Shown: positions 1 to 8,275 of the stretch, in pieces
Position numbering within the stretch: the stretch's first letter is position 1
Layout of the letters: the number at the start of each line of letters is the position of its first letter
DNA from: JAKZVK01 sp965248255
GTDB taxonomy: Bacteria > Acidobacteriota > Terriglobia > Bryobacterales > UBA6623
DNA length: 64,000 nt
Direction of reading: 5' to 3'
Assembly (NCBI GenBank): GCA_965248255.1
Contig: CBDFIW010000004.1
Span: 310,001-374,000, forward strand
Notes under the pieces: generated by a model
What the model was told of the DNA's origin: nothing
The model's database searches: none
What the model saw: only the letters and a program-made list of their open reading frames with translations
Made by a program: the position numbers and the translations under genes

Positions 1-438
1 CTTTTAGGGAGGTAGCCATGCGAGAGGCATGATCAACCCCCTCTCCCGCCGCTCCCCGGCGGGCCATAATGCCGGATCGCTCCCTAACATGTAGTAGAGC
101 AGGAGCCCCTCCCATGCCCTCCCAAACCCGCCTGGTTTCATCGACTTGACGAAATCCTCGGCGCCCTGCGTTCCATGACATCCCCTCACCTCGACCGCGC
201 GGCGGCACAGGTCAGCGTGCCGTTTGTCCAGATCCCGGCGGCGCCGAGGACCTGACGGACAAGCTGTTTGAGTTATCAGCCGCCCCAGCCTTGGGGGTGA
301 GGGCGGATCAGGCTGTGCCTTGGACGCTGTACGCCAGCACCTCGTCGAGCCTAGTCGACAACAACTTATCCGTTTGGCACACAAGAAGGGAGTTTGGTCC
401 CTCAGTCACCTTCTTGTCGTGCGCATGGAGTCAGTTTT
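1..438. other. Left-edge region without a supportable gene
   Basis: Nothing here can be assigned. The minus strand is open over most of positions 4-384, but the translation is rich in Arg and Pro, has no recognisable motif and looks like a random open frame in GC-rich DNA. It may be decayed sequence at the edge of the defence island that follows. Confidence 0.4.
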
Positions 439-458
439 TATGTTATATTTCTGACATA
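439..458. promoter_or_regulatory. Imperfect palindromic operator upstream of abiEi
   Basis: The sequence TATGT at 439-443 and its complement ACATA at 454-458 frame an AT-rich core; 7 of 10 positions are symmetric. It lies 28 bp before the antitoxin start in otherwise GC-rich DNA. AbiEi-family antitoxins are known to repress their own promoter through inverted repeats, so this is a plausible binding site overlapping the promoter. Binding itself is inferred. Confidence 0.5.
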
Positions 459-485
459 TAGTACCTGGATGAGCAGGAGGTGGTT

Positions 486-1082
486 ATGTCCAGTCTGCCG
501 CACCGCATCGTGGAGTACGCGGCGACGTTGCCCGAGGGAGCGCCGCTCTGCCCGAGCGCTTTGCTTCATCTGGGCAACCGCGCGGCGGTCGACCAAGCGT
601 TGTCCCGCTTGGCCCGCCGGGGAGAACTCCTGCGGATCTGCCAGGGGGTCTATGTGCGACCCGTCAAGACCCGCTTTGGTTTTCGTGCACCCGCCGTCGA
701 AAAGGTCATTGCAGCGCTTGCTGCGTTGTGGGGTGAGACTATTGTTGCCTGCGGTGCGTCGGCGGCACACGTCCTTGGCCTCACCACGCAGATGCCGGTC
801 CGATCGGTGTACCTGACGTCGGGACCGAGCCGCACGTTGCGGCTTGGTGCGCAGAGCGTCGGCTTGCGCCATGCCCCTCGCTGGAAACTCGTGGCTCCGC
901 AGCGACCGGCTGGTGATGCGGTGCGTGCCCTAGCTTGGCTGGGACCCCGGGAGATCGCAGAGGCTTTCGGTGTCGTCGAGCGCGCTCTCTCCACGGTAGA
1001 TCTTACCGAATTGGCTGCGGCGCGCGCGATCCTGCCGGCATGGATCGCGATGCCCGTGAGCGCGCTGGTGGCTCGTGGCTAA
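486..1082 (+). CDS. abiEi: AbiEi-type antitoxin (DUF6088-like) of a type IV toxin-antitoxin pair
   Basis: This 198-residue protein resembles AbiEi/DUF6088 antitoxins: an N-terminal winged-helix region (SALLHLGNRAAVDQALSRLA) and the conserved stretch RICQGVYVRP, followed by a C-terminal antitoxin domain. The ATG at 486 is chosen because AGGAGG lies five bases upstream at 475-480; a GTG at 480 overlaps that site and is unlikely. The gene overlaps the toxin start by eight bases, so translation is probably coupled. Known members bind their own promoter and counteract the toxin without direct contact. The reading frame is intact, unlike most of its neighbours. Confidence 0.85.
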   Translation: MSSLPHRIVEYAATLPEGAPLCPSALLHLGNRAAVDQALSRLARRGELLRICQGVYVRPVKTRFGFRAPAVEKVIAALAALWGETIVACGASAAHVLGLTTQMPVRSVYLTSGPSRTLRLGAQSVGLRHAPRWKLVAPQRPAGDAVRALAWLGPREIAEAFGVVERALSTVDLTELAAARAILPAWIAMPVSALVARG

Positions 1083-2091
1083 CGCCCCGTTCCAGTCGCT
1101 TTCGGCCCAGGACAGGCGCGACGCGCTGGAAGTCGCCGCCAGTCTCAGCGGCCGCCGGGCGCATCTGCTGGAAAAGGACATCTGGGTCGTTCAGACCCTA
1201 TCCGTGCTGTTCGACGCACCGTTTGGCCGGGACCTGGTGTTCAAGGGGGGCACGTCGTTGGCGAAGGCCTATCACGCGATCCGCCGGTTCTCCGAGGACA
1301 TCGATATCACCTACGACATCCGGGGCTTCGCTCCCGACCTAGTGGCCAATGCCGGCGAGGAGGCGCTCCCGGCTACACGCAGCCAGGAACGACGCTGGAC
1401 GCGGGCGATCCGGACACGGCTGGCGAGATGGGCGCAAGAACAAGCACTGCCGGCTATTCACGCGGGCCTGGCACGGGTCGGCTTCTCCGCTCGGCTTTGT
1501 GCTGAAGGAGACCGCATTTCTGTCGGCTATGAGCCGCTGTTCGATGACTACCGTTTTGTCCGGCCGGAAGTGATGGTGGAGTTCGGCGCGCGCTCGACCG
1601 GCGAGCCTCGCCAAGAGCGACGAACCGAATGCGATGCGGCGACGTTTCTGCCGGATATCACCTTTCCCTCGGCGCGCCCTGCCGTCATGTTGGCCGAGCG
1701 CACCTTTTGGGAGAAGGCCACGGCCATACACGTCTTTTGCCGGCAGCAGCGACACCGGGGGGCACGTCTTTCCAGGCATTGGCATGACTTGGTTCGATTG
1801 GACGACGCCGGCCATGCCGCGAAGGCACTGGCCGACCGAAACCTCGCGCTTTCTGTCGCACGCCACAAAGCGGCGTTTTTTGCGGAAAAGGATACCGTAG
1901 GACGTTGGATTGAATACGAAGCTGCGGTTTCCGGTGGGTTGCAGCTGCGGCCAAAAGGCCCAGCCTACGACGTGCTCGCCGACGACTACGACCGGATGCT
2001 GAGTGACGGTATGCTGCTCGATGATGAAGAGCGGTTCGAAGATCTCGTGAGTCGATGCGACGATATCGAGGCGAGAGCCAATGGCCGTTGA
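1075..2091 (+). CDS. abiEii: AbiEii/MenA-type nucleotidyltransferase toxin
   Basis: A 338-residue protein of the AbiEii/AbiGii nucleotidyltransferase-like toxin family. The signature is KGGTSL at residues 57-62 followed by SEDIDITYD at 73-81, whose aspartates are the predicted metal ligands; a conserved WEKATAIH segment lies further on. Characterised relatives add nucleotides to tRNA acceptor ends or otherwise stop growth on phage infection. The start is a GTG inside the end of the antitoxin (GTGGCTAA overlap). The first codons of the disrupted hsdS overlap its stop, which suggests the three genes once formed one transcription unit. Confidence 0.88.
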   Translation: MANAPFQSLSAQDRRDALEVAASLSGRRAHLLEKDIWVVQTLSVLFDAPFGRDLVFKGGTSLAKAYHAIRRFSEDIDITYDIRGFAPDLVANAGEEALPATRSQERRWTRAIRTRLARWAQEQALPAIHAGLARVGFSARLCAEGDRISVGYEPLFDDYRFVRPEVMVEFGARSTGEPRQERRTECDAATFLPDITFPSARPAVMLAERTFWEKATAIHVFCRQQRHRGARLSRHWHDLVRLDDAGHAAKALADRNLALSVARHKAAFFAEKDTVGRWIEYEAAVSGGLQLRPKGPAYDVLADDYDRMLSDGMLLDDEERFEDLVSRCDDIEARANGR

Positions 2092-2556
2092 AACTGCAAG
2101 CTGGGAGGTGAGGACGCTGGGGGACTTGGTGGAACTCAGTCTTGTCCAAATTAGAATTTCGTCGCCGTTATTTGGACAGCAAATGCGTAGGTGGGGAAGG
2201 CCTATGTAGCCCCATTGCAAGTGCAAAAGGCCCCGTAAACAGCAGTTCTCGGGGCAGTCCGAGCCAAACCGGGGGGGCCGCCTGAGTAGCTCCGCAATTT
2301 GGACAGCATCAGCCAGTCGGGGAGACCTGGTCTGGACCGGAGCAGCTTCGCACTGAAGACTAAGGACTTAACCTGTCCAACAGGGCACTCTCGGCGCTAA
2401 TTTGGACAGTTGGAAAGGCGTTGAAAGCAGACAGTCGACACGATGGCGACGTTCCCGTTTATGGCTCAAACGGGGAAGTTGGTTGGCACGATAAGAGGTT
2501 GGTGCAGGGGCCCCAGTATAGTCGTTGGCCCAAAGGAAAATCCTGGAGTCGTTACC
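2081..2556 (+). pseudogene. hsdS: hsdS remnant (type I restriction specificity subunit), interrupted and truncated
   Basis: An ATG overlapping the abiEii stop opens a reading frame beginning MAVETASWEVRTLGDLVEL, a typical HsdS N-terminus. At 2143 it is cut by a 266-bp mini element. After that element the HsdS reading resumes at 2409 as VGKALKADSRHDGDVPVYGS, followed by NGEVGWHDKRLVQGP. A frameshift near 2512 then leads to SIVVGPKENPGVV, still an HsdS first target-recognition motif. Homology ends near 2556, where a HigA-like sequence begins. Only about 70 of roughly 400 codons survive. No hsdM or hsdR is visible. Confidence 0.75.
2143..2408. mobile_element. 266-bp mini insertion element with 12-bp terminal inverted repeats
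   Basis: The left end TGTCCAAATTAG (2143-2154) and right end CTAATTTGGACA (2397-2408) are perfect inverted repeats. Further copies of the TTTGGACA or TGTCCAA core occur inside, near 2170, 2296 and 2373. Multiple internal terminal-type repeats are typical of IS21-family ends, so this may be an IS21-like element that has lost istA and istB; that family assignment is inference. No coding capacity and no clear target duplication are visible. It splits the hsdS start. Confidence 0.65.
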
Positions 2557-2823
2557 GAAGGTGCAAAGGTCCTCGGCGTCAGTCGCCAAGCACTCTCGAA
2601 GCTGGTGAATTGTCACGCCCGTATTTCAGCCGACATGACGGTCCGCCTTGCGAAGGCTTTCGGCTCTACGACGGAGATCTGGATACGGTTACAGGCGGCC
2701 TACGCCGTCGAGCAGGCGCAGGCACGAGAGGGTGAGATAGACGTCGAGCACTACGAGCCGCAACCAGTAGCCGTAGGGAGCCTAGCGATAGTAGACGACC
2801 GAGATGACGGCATCCCCACCTGA
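2557..2823 (+). pseudogene. higA: higA-like antitoxin fragment (XRE family C-terminal part)
   Basis: The frame running to 2823 encodes GAKVLGVSRQALSKLVN, then ADMTVRLAKAFGSTTEIWIR, then LQAAYAVEQAQA. This is the helix-turn-helix and C-terminal part of HigA/VapI-type antitoxins that partner HigB toxins. The normal N-terminus is missing because the frame continues from hsdS-derived sequence. No higB is present upstream, where it would be expected. The C-terminal extension after VEHYEPQP looks like read-through. This is a deletion junction between two defence genes rather than a working antitoxin. Confidence 0.7.
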
Positions 2824-3030
2824 TAGAGATACGTCGCGACGCCCATGACCTTATGTGGCAACTGAGCGACATGCCTACGGAATGTCACCATATTCCAAAG
2901 AGCCCGACCGAGGGAACACGGTTGTTGGGATGGTGACGAGTCGAGATCGCACCGCTTCAGCTACGGAGTTAACCCCTTCGGGGGGCGCATCGGGGTCTCG
3001 AATATGAACAGAGAACAGAAACGGAGCATG

Positions 3031-6000
3031 AAGCTGGAAGATCTCCAGGCCAACGCTGCGGTGCGCGGCATCCTGTCCGACGGCCTCGTCACGGTGGTGA
3101 GCGTGCAGTGGTTCGGCTCTGAAGCGCTCGAGTTGACGTACAAGACGCCGACCGGAAAGGTCGCGAATGAGCTTCTGTACCGTCACGACGAACCCCGGCT
3201 CGAGATCGTCGAAGTCGGCCGGCCATGGAGCTTCGACGGAGACGGCGCGTTGTTCCGTCTGGTCTCCGAGGCGCAGCGAATCCGCCTCGCGCATCTCTTC
3301 GACCCGGTGCTCGCCGTGCATACCTCGGTCGTCGAGCCGTTGCCCCATCAGATCACCGCGGTCTACGAATCCATGCTGCCCCGTCAGCCTCTTCGCTTTC
3401 TTCTCGCCGATGACCCGGGCGCCGGCAAAACCATCATGGCGGGGCTGCTCATCAAGGAGTTGATCGCTCGCGGTGATCTGCAGCGGTGTCTGGTCGTCTG
3501 TCCCGGTAGTCTCGCGGAGCAATGGCAGGATGAGCTCTACCGTCGGTTCCACCTGCCCTTCGACATCCTGACGAACGACAAGCTCGAAGCAGCGCGCACA
3601 GGAAACTGGTTCCTGGAAGCCAATCTCGTCATTGCCCGGCTGGACAAGCTCTCTCGCAACGAGGACGTTCAGCAGAAGCTGCAAGCTCCGGATTGCCGCT
3701 GGGATCTCGTCGTGTGCGATGAGGCCCATAAGATGTCGGCGACGTTCTTTGGTGGTGAGATCAAGTACACGAAGCGCTACCGGCTGGGGCAACTGCTGTC
3801 GAGTCTCACCCGCCATTTCCTATTGATGACGGCCACTCCGCACAACGGGAAAGAGGAAGACTTTCAGCTCTTCATGGCGCTCATCGACGGAGACCGATTC
3901 GAGGGGCGCTTTCGCGATGGCGTTCATGTCGCCGATGTCTCTGACCTGATGCGCCGCATGGTGAAAGAGAATCTGCTCAAGTTCGACGGCACGCCGCTAT
4001 TCCCAGAGCGCATTGCCCACACGGTTCCCTACACCCTCTCAGAGACGGAGGCCCACCTTTACAAGGTCGTCACCGACTACGTGCGCGAGGAATTCAATCG
4101 TGCGGAGGCGCTAGAGAACGACCAGCGAGCTGGCACCGTCGGCTTCGCCTTGACGATTCTGCAGCGCCGACTCGCCTCTTCTCCTGAGGCCATCTATCAG
4201 TCGTTGCGCCGCCGCCGCGAGCGTCTGGAGAGCCGGTTGCGTGAGCTCGAGGTGCTGCAGCGTGGTGGCCAGGCCACCATCGCATTTGCCGCCGCGGGAC
4301 CGGAGCTCGACCCCGAGGATGTCGAGGACCTGGACGAGGCCCCCGAGAACGAAGTCGAGGCCGCCGAGGAGGAAATTCTCGACCGGGCGACGGCGGCGCG
4401 ATCAATCGCCGAGCTAAAGGCTGAGATTGAGACGCTCAAGAATCTGGAAGGTCTTGCGCTTGGAGTGCGGCGGAGCGGCGCAGACACAAAATGGCGAGAG
4501 CTGGCAAGCCTGCTCGGTGAAATCTTCACGGCACGCGGACTCGCTGGGCAAATCGCGAAGGCGGACGTTCCCTACGGCGCCGGCGATATTCCCCGACCGA
4601 CCTCGTCTCCGAAGCAAAAACTGGTCATTTTCACCGAGCACCGGGATACGCTGAGTTATCTGCACAGGCGCATCACGACCCTGCTGGGACGTGAGGAGTC
4701 GGTTGTTCTGATTCACGGCGGCATGGGCCGCGAGGACCGACTCAAGGCCCAGGCAGCCTTCCGCCACGACCCGCACGTGCAGGTGCTGCTCGCCACGGAT
4801 GCGGCCGGCGAAGGCATCAACCTGCAACGCGCCCACCTGATGGTGAACTACGATCTGCCCTGGAACCCCAACCGATTGGAGCAGCGGTTCGGTCGGATTC
4901 ACCGCATTGGCCAGACGGAAGTGTGTCACCTCTGGAACCTCGTCGCGGATAAAACGAGGGAGGGCGACGTCTATTACAAGCTCCTCGACAAGTTGGAGCA
5001 GGCGCGGCAAGCCCTCGGCGGGCAGGTATTCGATGTGCTCGGCAAGCTCCACTTCGAAGGGCGGCCCCTCCGCGAGCTCCTGGTCGAGGCAATCCGCTAC
5101 GGGGAACAACCGGAGGTCCGAGCGCGCCTCACGACGGCGGTCGATCATGCCCTGGACCGCGGCAGGCTCCAGGACCTGCTGGAGGAGCGTGCTCTCGCGC
5201 ACGACGCCATGGACGCAAGCCGAGTGCACCGAATACGTGAGGAAATGGAGCGGGCCGAAGCCCGCCGTCTACAACCTCACTACATCGAGTCGTTCTTTCG
5301 GGAGGCGTTTCAACGCTTGGGGGGTTCAGCCAAGCAGCGTGAGGCTAGTCGCTACGAGATCACCCACGTTCCCGCACCCGTTCGGAATCGAGATCGATTG
5401 ATTGGTATTGGGGAACCGGTCCTTCCCCGGTACGAGCGCATCGCCTTCGAGAAATCTTTGGTGGCGCCCCAAGGGCACCAGTTGGCGGCGTTTGTGTGTC
5501 CCGGGCACCCATTGCTGGATGCGGTCATCGACCTGACGCTGGAACGACACCGGGATCTCTTGAAACGGGGCGCTGTGTTGGTCGACGAGCGTGACGAGGG
5601 CAACAAGCCGCGCGTGCTCTTCTTTCTTGAGCACGCGATCCAGGATGCGAGCCTGACGCGCTCGAGGGACCGTCGGATCGTCTCCAAGCGCATGCTGTAC
5701 GTGGAACTTGATGCGGATGGCGTGACCCGCCATGTGCACTATGCGCCCTACCTCGACTATCGGCCGCTTGCTGAAGGCGATCCCGGTCTGGAACAGATCC
5801 TCGAGCGGCCGCAGTGCGCGTGGATCGCCCGGGATATGGAAAAGAAGGCGCAGGGCTACGCTGTTGCGACTGTGGTCCCGGAGCATTTGGCGGAGGTGCG
5901 CGATGCGAAGTTGGCGTTGATCACCAAGACCGAAGTGGCCGTAAAGGACCGCCTCACAAAAGAGATCACCTACTGGGATCATCGAGCCGAGCAACTCAAA

Positions 6001-6606
6001 CTGCAGGAGCAGGCGGGCAAGACCGGAGCGAGGCTCAATTCAGGTGAAGCCCGCAAGCGCGCGGATACGCTGCAAACACGTCTCCAGAAGCGGCTTGAGG
6101 AACTCCAGCTCGAGGCGCAAATCTCACCTCTGCCACCGGTGGTGCTGGGAGGATTGCTGGTCGTGCCCAAGGGTCTCATCGATGAAATAAGTGGGCGTGA
6201 ATCGGTGGGCACAAGAACGGCCGTTGATACGCAGGAATCGGCCGCCCGTGCGCGCAAAATCATTATGGAGCTCGAGCGGAGCCTTGGGTTTGACCCGACT
6301 GACCGGGAGTTCGAGAAACTGGGGTACGACATCGAAAGCCGCGTGCCGGACACGGGCAAGCTCCGATTCATCGAGGTCAAGGGACGGGCCAGCGGCGCGG
6401 CAACGATTACGGTCACGCGTAACGAGATTCTGTACTCCCTGAACAAGCCCGAGGACTTCATCCTCGGGATCGTCGAATTCGTTGACGGAACAGACCACCG
6501 AGTCCACTACGTTCGTCAGCCTTTCCAGCGTGAACCGGATTTCGGTGTGACCAGTGTGAACTACGACTTCGCGGAGTTACTTGCGCGAGCGGGGAAGCCG
6601 TCATGA
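3031..6606 (+). CDS. SNF2-family helicase with C-terminal DUF3883-like nuclease domain (defence-associated)
   Basis: A large (about 1,190 aa) ATP-dependent DNA translocase. Counted from a possible upstream ATG at 3004, Walker A DPGAGKT is at 137-143, DEAH at 239-242, TATPHNG at 276-282, ATDAAGEGINLQ at 598-609 and QRFGRIHRIGQ at 627-637, covering both RecA lobes. Near the C-terminus GYDIESR followed by FIEVKGR (Glu1124, Lys1126) looks like the E-x-K active site of a DUF3883/PD-(D/E)XK nuclease. The ATG at 3031 (MKLEDLQANAAV) matches where this family usually starts and is preferred. Such helicases usually sit beside DUF1156 or DISARM-type methyltransferases in anti-phage clusters; here the methyltransferase is only a remnant, leaving the helicase orphaned but intact. 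Confidence 0.88.
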   Translation, partial: KLEDLQANAAVRGILSDGLVTVVSVQWFGSEALELTYKTPTGKVANELLYRHDEPRLEIVEVGRPWSFDGDGALFRLVSEAQRIRLAHLFDPVLAVHTSVVEPLPHQITAVYESMLPRQPLRFLLADDPGAGKTIMAGLLIKELIARGDLQRCLVVCPGSLAEQWQDELYRRFHLPFDILTNDKLEAARTGNWFLEANLVIARLDKLSRNEDVQQKLQAPDCRWDLVVCDEAHKMSATFFGGEIKYTKRYRLGQLLSSLTRHFLLMTATPHNGKEEDFQLFMALIDGDRFEGRFRDGVHVADVSDLMRRMVKENLLKFDGTPLFPERIAHTVPYTLSETEAHLYKVVTDYVREEFNRAEALENDQRAGTVGFALTILQRRLASSPEAIYQSLRRRRERLESRLRELEVLQRGGQATIAFAAAGPELDPEDVEDLDEAPENEVEAAEEEILDRATAARSIAELKAEIETLKNLEGLALGVRRSGADTKWRELASLLGEIFTARGLAGQIAKADVPYGAGDIPRPTSSPKQKLVIFTEHRDTLSYLHRRITTLLGREESVVLIHGGMGREDRLKAQAAFRHDPHVQVLLATDAAGEGINLQRAHLMVNYDLPWNPNRLEQRFGRIHRIGQTEVCHLWNLVADKTREGDVYYKLLDKLEQARQALGGQVFDVLGKLHFEGRPLRELLVEAIRYGEQPEVRARLTTAVDHALDRGRLQDLLEERALAHDAMDASRVHRIREEMERAEARRLQPHYIESFFREAFQRLGGSAKQREASRYEITHVPAPVRNRDRLIGIGEPVLPRYERIAFEKSLVAPQGHQLAAFVCPGHPLLDAVIDLTLERHRDLLKRGAVLVDERDEGNKPRVLFFLEHAIQDASLTRSRDRRIVSKRMLYVELDADGVTRHVHYAPYLDYRPLAEGDPGLEQILERPQCAWIARDMEKKAQGYAVATVVPEHLAEVRDAKLALITKTEVAVKDRLTKEITYWDHRAEQLKLQEQAGKTGARLNSGEARKRADTLQTRLQKRLEELQLEAQISPLPPVVLGGLLVVPKGLIDEISGRESVGTRTAVDTQESAARARKIIMELERSLGFDPTDREFEKLGYDIESRVPDTGKLRFIEVKGRASGAATITVTRNEILYSLNKPEDFILGIVEFVDGTDHRVHYVRQPFQREPDFGVTSVNYDFAELLARAGKPS

Positions 6607-6644
6607 GAGGAAGGAACAAAGAAACGGCCCTTTCGGGGCGTCAG

Positions 6645-6665
6645 GCTGGCGATATTATCGCCAGC
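6645..6665. repeat. 21-bp perfect palindrome just after the helicase stop
   Basis: GCTGGCGATA and its exact complement TATCGCCAGC are separated by a single T. The site lies 39 bp after the helicase stop and before the methyltransferase remnant. No T-run follows, so a simple Rho-independent terminator is unlikely. It could be a regulator site or the end of a lost element. Confidence 0.5.
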
Positions 6666-6737
6666 GGGGTTATGCAGCGAAGGCTAAGGTCAGCGCTGCG
6701 AATTTTCAACGACACATCCATTACTAACTCGCATTGC

Positions 6738-6809
6738 AAGTTCGTCGAAGTCGCTCACCCGCTCGATGCCATGAACAAGGAATCAGTCCGGAAGCAATCG
6801 ATCCGGTCC
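6738..6809 (+). pseudogene. DUF1156-type DNA methyltransferase N-terminal remnant
   Basis: Within a small open frame (6603-6872) the segment KFVEVAHPLDAMNKESVRKQ followed by SIR matches the very conserved start of DUF1156-family DNA methylases (K-x-I-E-V-x-L-P-L-x-x-I-N-x-E-S-x-R-E-K-S-I-R). The normal continuation (HGHPSTLHLWWARRP) is absent. The sequence changes abruptly to unrelated residues at about 6810, so roughly 97% of the gene has been deleted. These methylases are normal neighbours of the SNF2/DUF3883 helicase upstream, which supports the identification. Confidence 0.65.
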
Positions 6810-6846
6810 TGGCTCGACAGGCTTCGAGCGAGCGCCCTGTACCAAC

Positions 6847-7413
6847 ATGAGGTGCCCCATGGCTGCCGATGATGTGATCACCAAGGCAAGGGAACTCCCG
6901 AGCGGCGCGGTGTTCCATCGTTGCGCGCTTCAGGTGAACCCTCACCACTACGATTCCACGTACCGGGGCAACGCACCGTCCGGCAACGCTGTCGATCACG
7001 CCGGGGCGATCGTTGGGAAAGCGTCGGACCTCGGCGTCACCGTGCTCGCCATCACCGACCACAACCACGGCGGCGGCGTCTCCGCGTTCCGCGCCGCCGC
7101 CAAAGGACGTGGCATCCACATCTTTCCCGGCTTCGAGTTGTCGTCGAGCGAAGGTATTCACGTTCTGTGCATCTATGCCCCCGATACCGCGGACGACCTC
7201 CTCGCTCGCTACCTCGGCGGGTTCGGCATCACCGACACGAATCCATCGGCCAAGTTGGCTGACAAGGCCTTTGTGGACATCCTCGCCAAGGTACGCGAGC
7301 AGGGCGGTGTCGCGATTGCTGCCCACGTGACCAACGATAAGGGGCTGCTCAAGGTCCTCACCGGTCAGGCGTGCATTCAGGCGTGGGGGAGTGGGGACCT
7401 GCTGGCGATCCAG
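6847..7413 (+). pseudogene. PHP-domain fragment of a TrlF-like AAA ATPase
   Basis: About 189 residues correspond to the N-terminal PHP (metallophosphoesterase) domain of TrlF-family ATPases. Visible features are FHRCALQVNP near the start, the metal-binding AITDHNHG at 69-76, GFELSSSEGIHVL, and AIAAHVTNDKGLL with His160. The family normally continues into a large SMC-like AAA domain of several hundred residues. Here homology stops at about LLAIQ, and the frame runs through about 21 unrelated residues into the next gene. TrlF-like proteins are common in defence islands. The fragment is probably non-functional. Confidence 0.6.
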
Positions 7414-7476
7414 ACTAAAGTATGCCCTACTGGCGCTCGTCACGCAAGCGAACAGAAGGCGAACATACCTGATATC

Positions 7477-7788
7477 ATGTCCCTCGTGTCGCGTGTCTGC
7501 GAGGTGTCCTTCCGTGACCTGAATGGGATGGGTCATTCGGTGGAGGTCAGTGCCACGTCCTTGTACGAGGCGGCGACCCTGGCTCTGAAGGCGTTCCGCG
7601 ACTCAGACCTGCCGGACACCGTGCGACCCGGAACGGGAACAACACTGACGATCACTCTGCGCCGGGATGCGGAGTCTCATGAGGCTAACGTCGGCCAGGT
7701 CGAAGGGTGGCTCTCAAGCCAGGGACGGACACCCAGGGAACAAGCGCTGAAGGTGAGGTTGAGGGAGATGTTAGGGCAACGAGGTTGA
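7477..7788 (+). CDS. Conserved hypothetical protein, 103 aa (acidobacterial type)
   Basis: The sequence starts MSLVSRVCEVSFRDLNGMGH, continues SVEVSATSLYEAATLALKAF and ends with charged helices. This pattern (a beta-strand module with the phrase VEVxAxxLYEAA) is one I associate with small uncharacterised proteins of Acidobacteria and relatives; no function is known to me. The upstream PHP fragment is in the same frame without a stop, so the whole stretch 6847-7788 could be read as one 313-aa chimera. The internal ATG at 7477 is preferred because homology of this type begins there. No strong ribosome-binding site is visible. Confidence 0.5.
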   Translation: MSLVSRVCEVSFRDLNGMGHSVEVSATSLYEAATLALKAFRDSDLPDTVRPGTGTTLTITLRRDAESHEANVGQVEGWLSSQGRTPREQALKVRLREMLGQRG

Positions 7789-8275
7789 GGCCCTGCACCG
7801 GTGTCGCGGGTGCATCGCGATACACCTCTCTCTTGCAGGCTCTCCGCAGGGCCACACTGAAACGATTGTCGTAAGCGGGTGTTCTATCTGGCGAGAGTCT
7901 GTAGCTCGCTCAAAGCCGGCACCAACATTAGGTTCACGAAGCCGCCAAGCGATCGTACAACCAGGCGCTCGCGGACCGCCTCTCCGCTCTGTGGGCTCCC
8001 CGTCTCGTTGGTCGTTCCTTCCGTGTTCGTTGTCGGCCTGTAAGGTGCCCCCCGAACCGGCCGGTTGTCGCCCTGCCGTGACCGTCACCGAATCCCCCCG
8101 CGACCGAGCGAGCCCTCTCTACCGCCTCGCGTGAGCCCGCCTGCCGGCCCGCGGAGCGGATGCTGCCCGCCGTGGCTGATCCCGAGCGAAGCCCTGTCGC
8201 GTGCCTCGATCCCACGGCAAGCTCGACGGGCGGTCCGCCTTTGTCCCACAGCAGGCCCCCCGGCCCCAGTAGACC
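7789..8275. other. Intergenic stretch, no gene recognised
   Basis: Nearly 490 bp of GC-rich sequence without a convincing coding frame on either strand. It ends in a good intrinsic terminator on the plus strand, so it may contain an unannotated transcript or a decayed gene. I could not match it to tmRNA, RNase P RNA or 6S RNA. Confidence 0.4.

Noticed and set aside
1339..2226. Minus-strand frame across abiEii
   Set aside because: It is the antisense shadow of the toxin gene, has no motifs, and would conflict with the well-supported abiEii.
2143..2408. CRISPR array based on repeated TTTGGACA motifs
   Set aside because: The motifs are only 8-12 bp, are in both orientations and irregularly spaced. 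They are terminal-type repeats of an insertion element.
3031..6606. Complete DISARM or BREX system
   Set aside because: Only the helicase is intact. No DUF1998 protein, PLD nuclease, PglX, PglZ or BrxC homologue is present.
7789..8275. tmRNA, RNase P RNA or 6S RNA before the terminator
   Set aside because: None of the conserved motifs of these RNAs (for example the RNase P GAGGAAAGTC block or a tmRNA acceptor end) was found on either strand.
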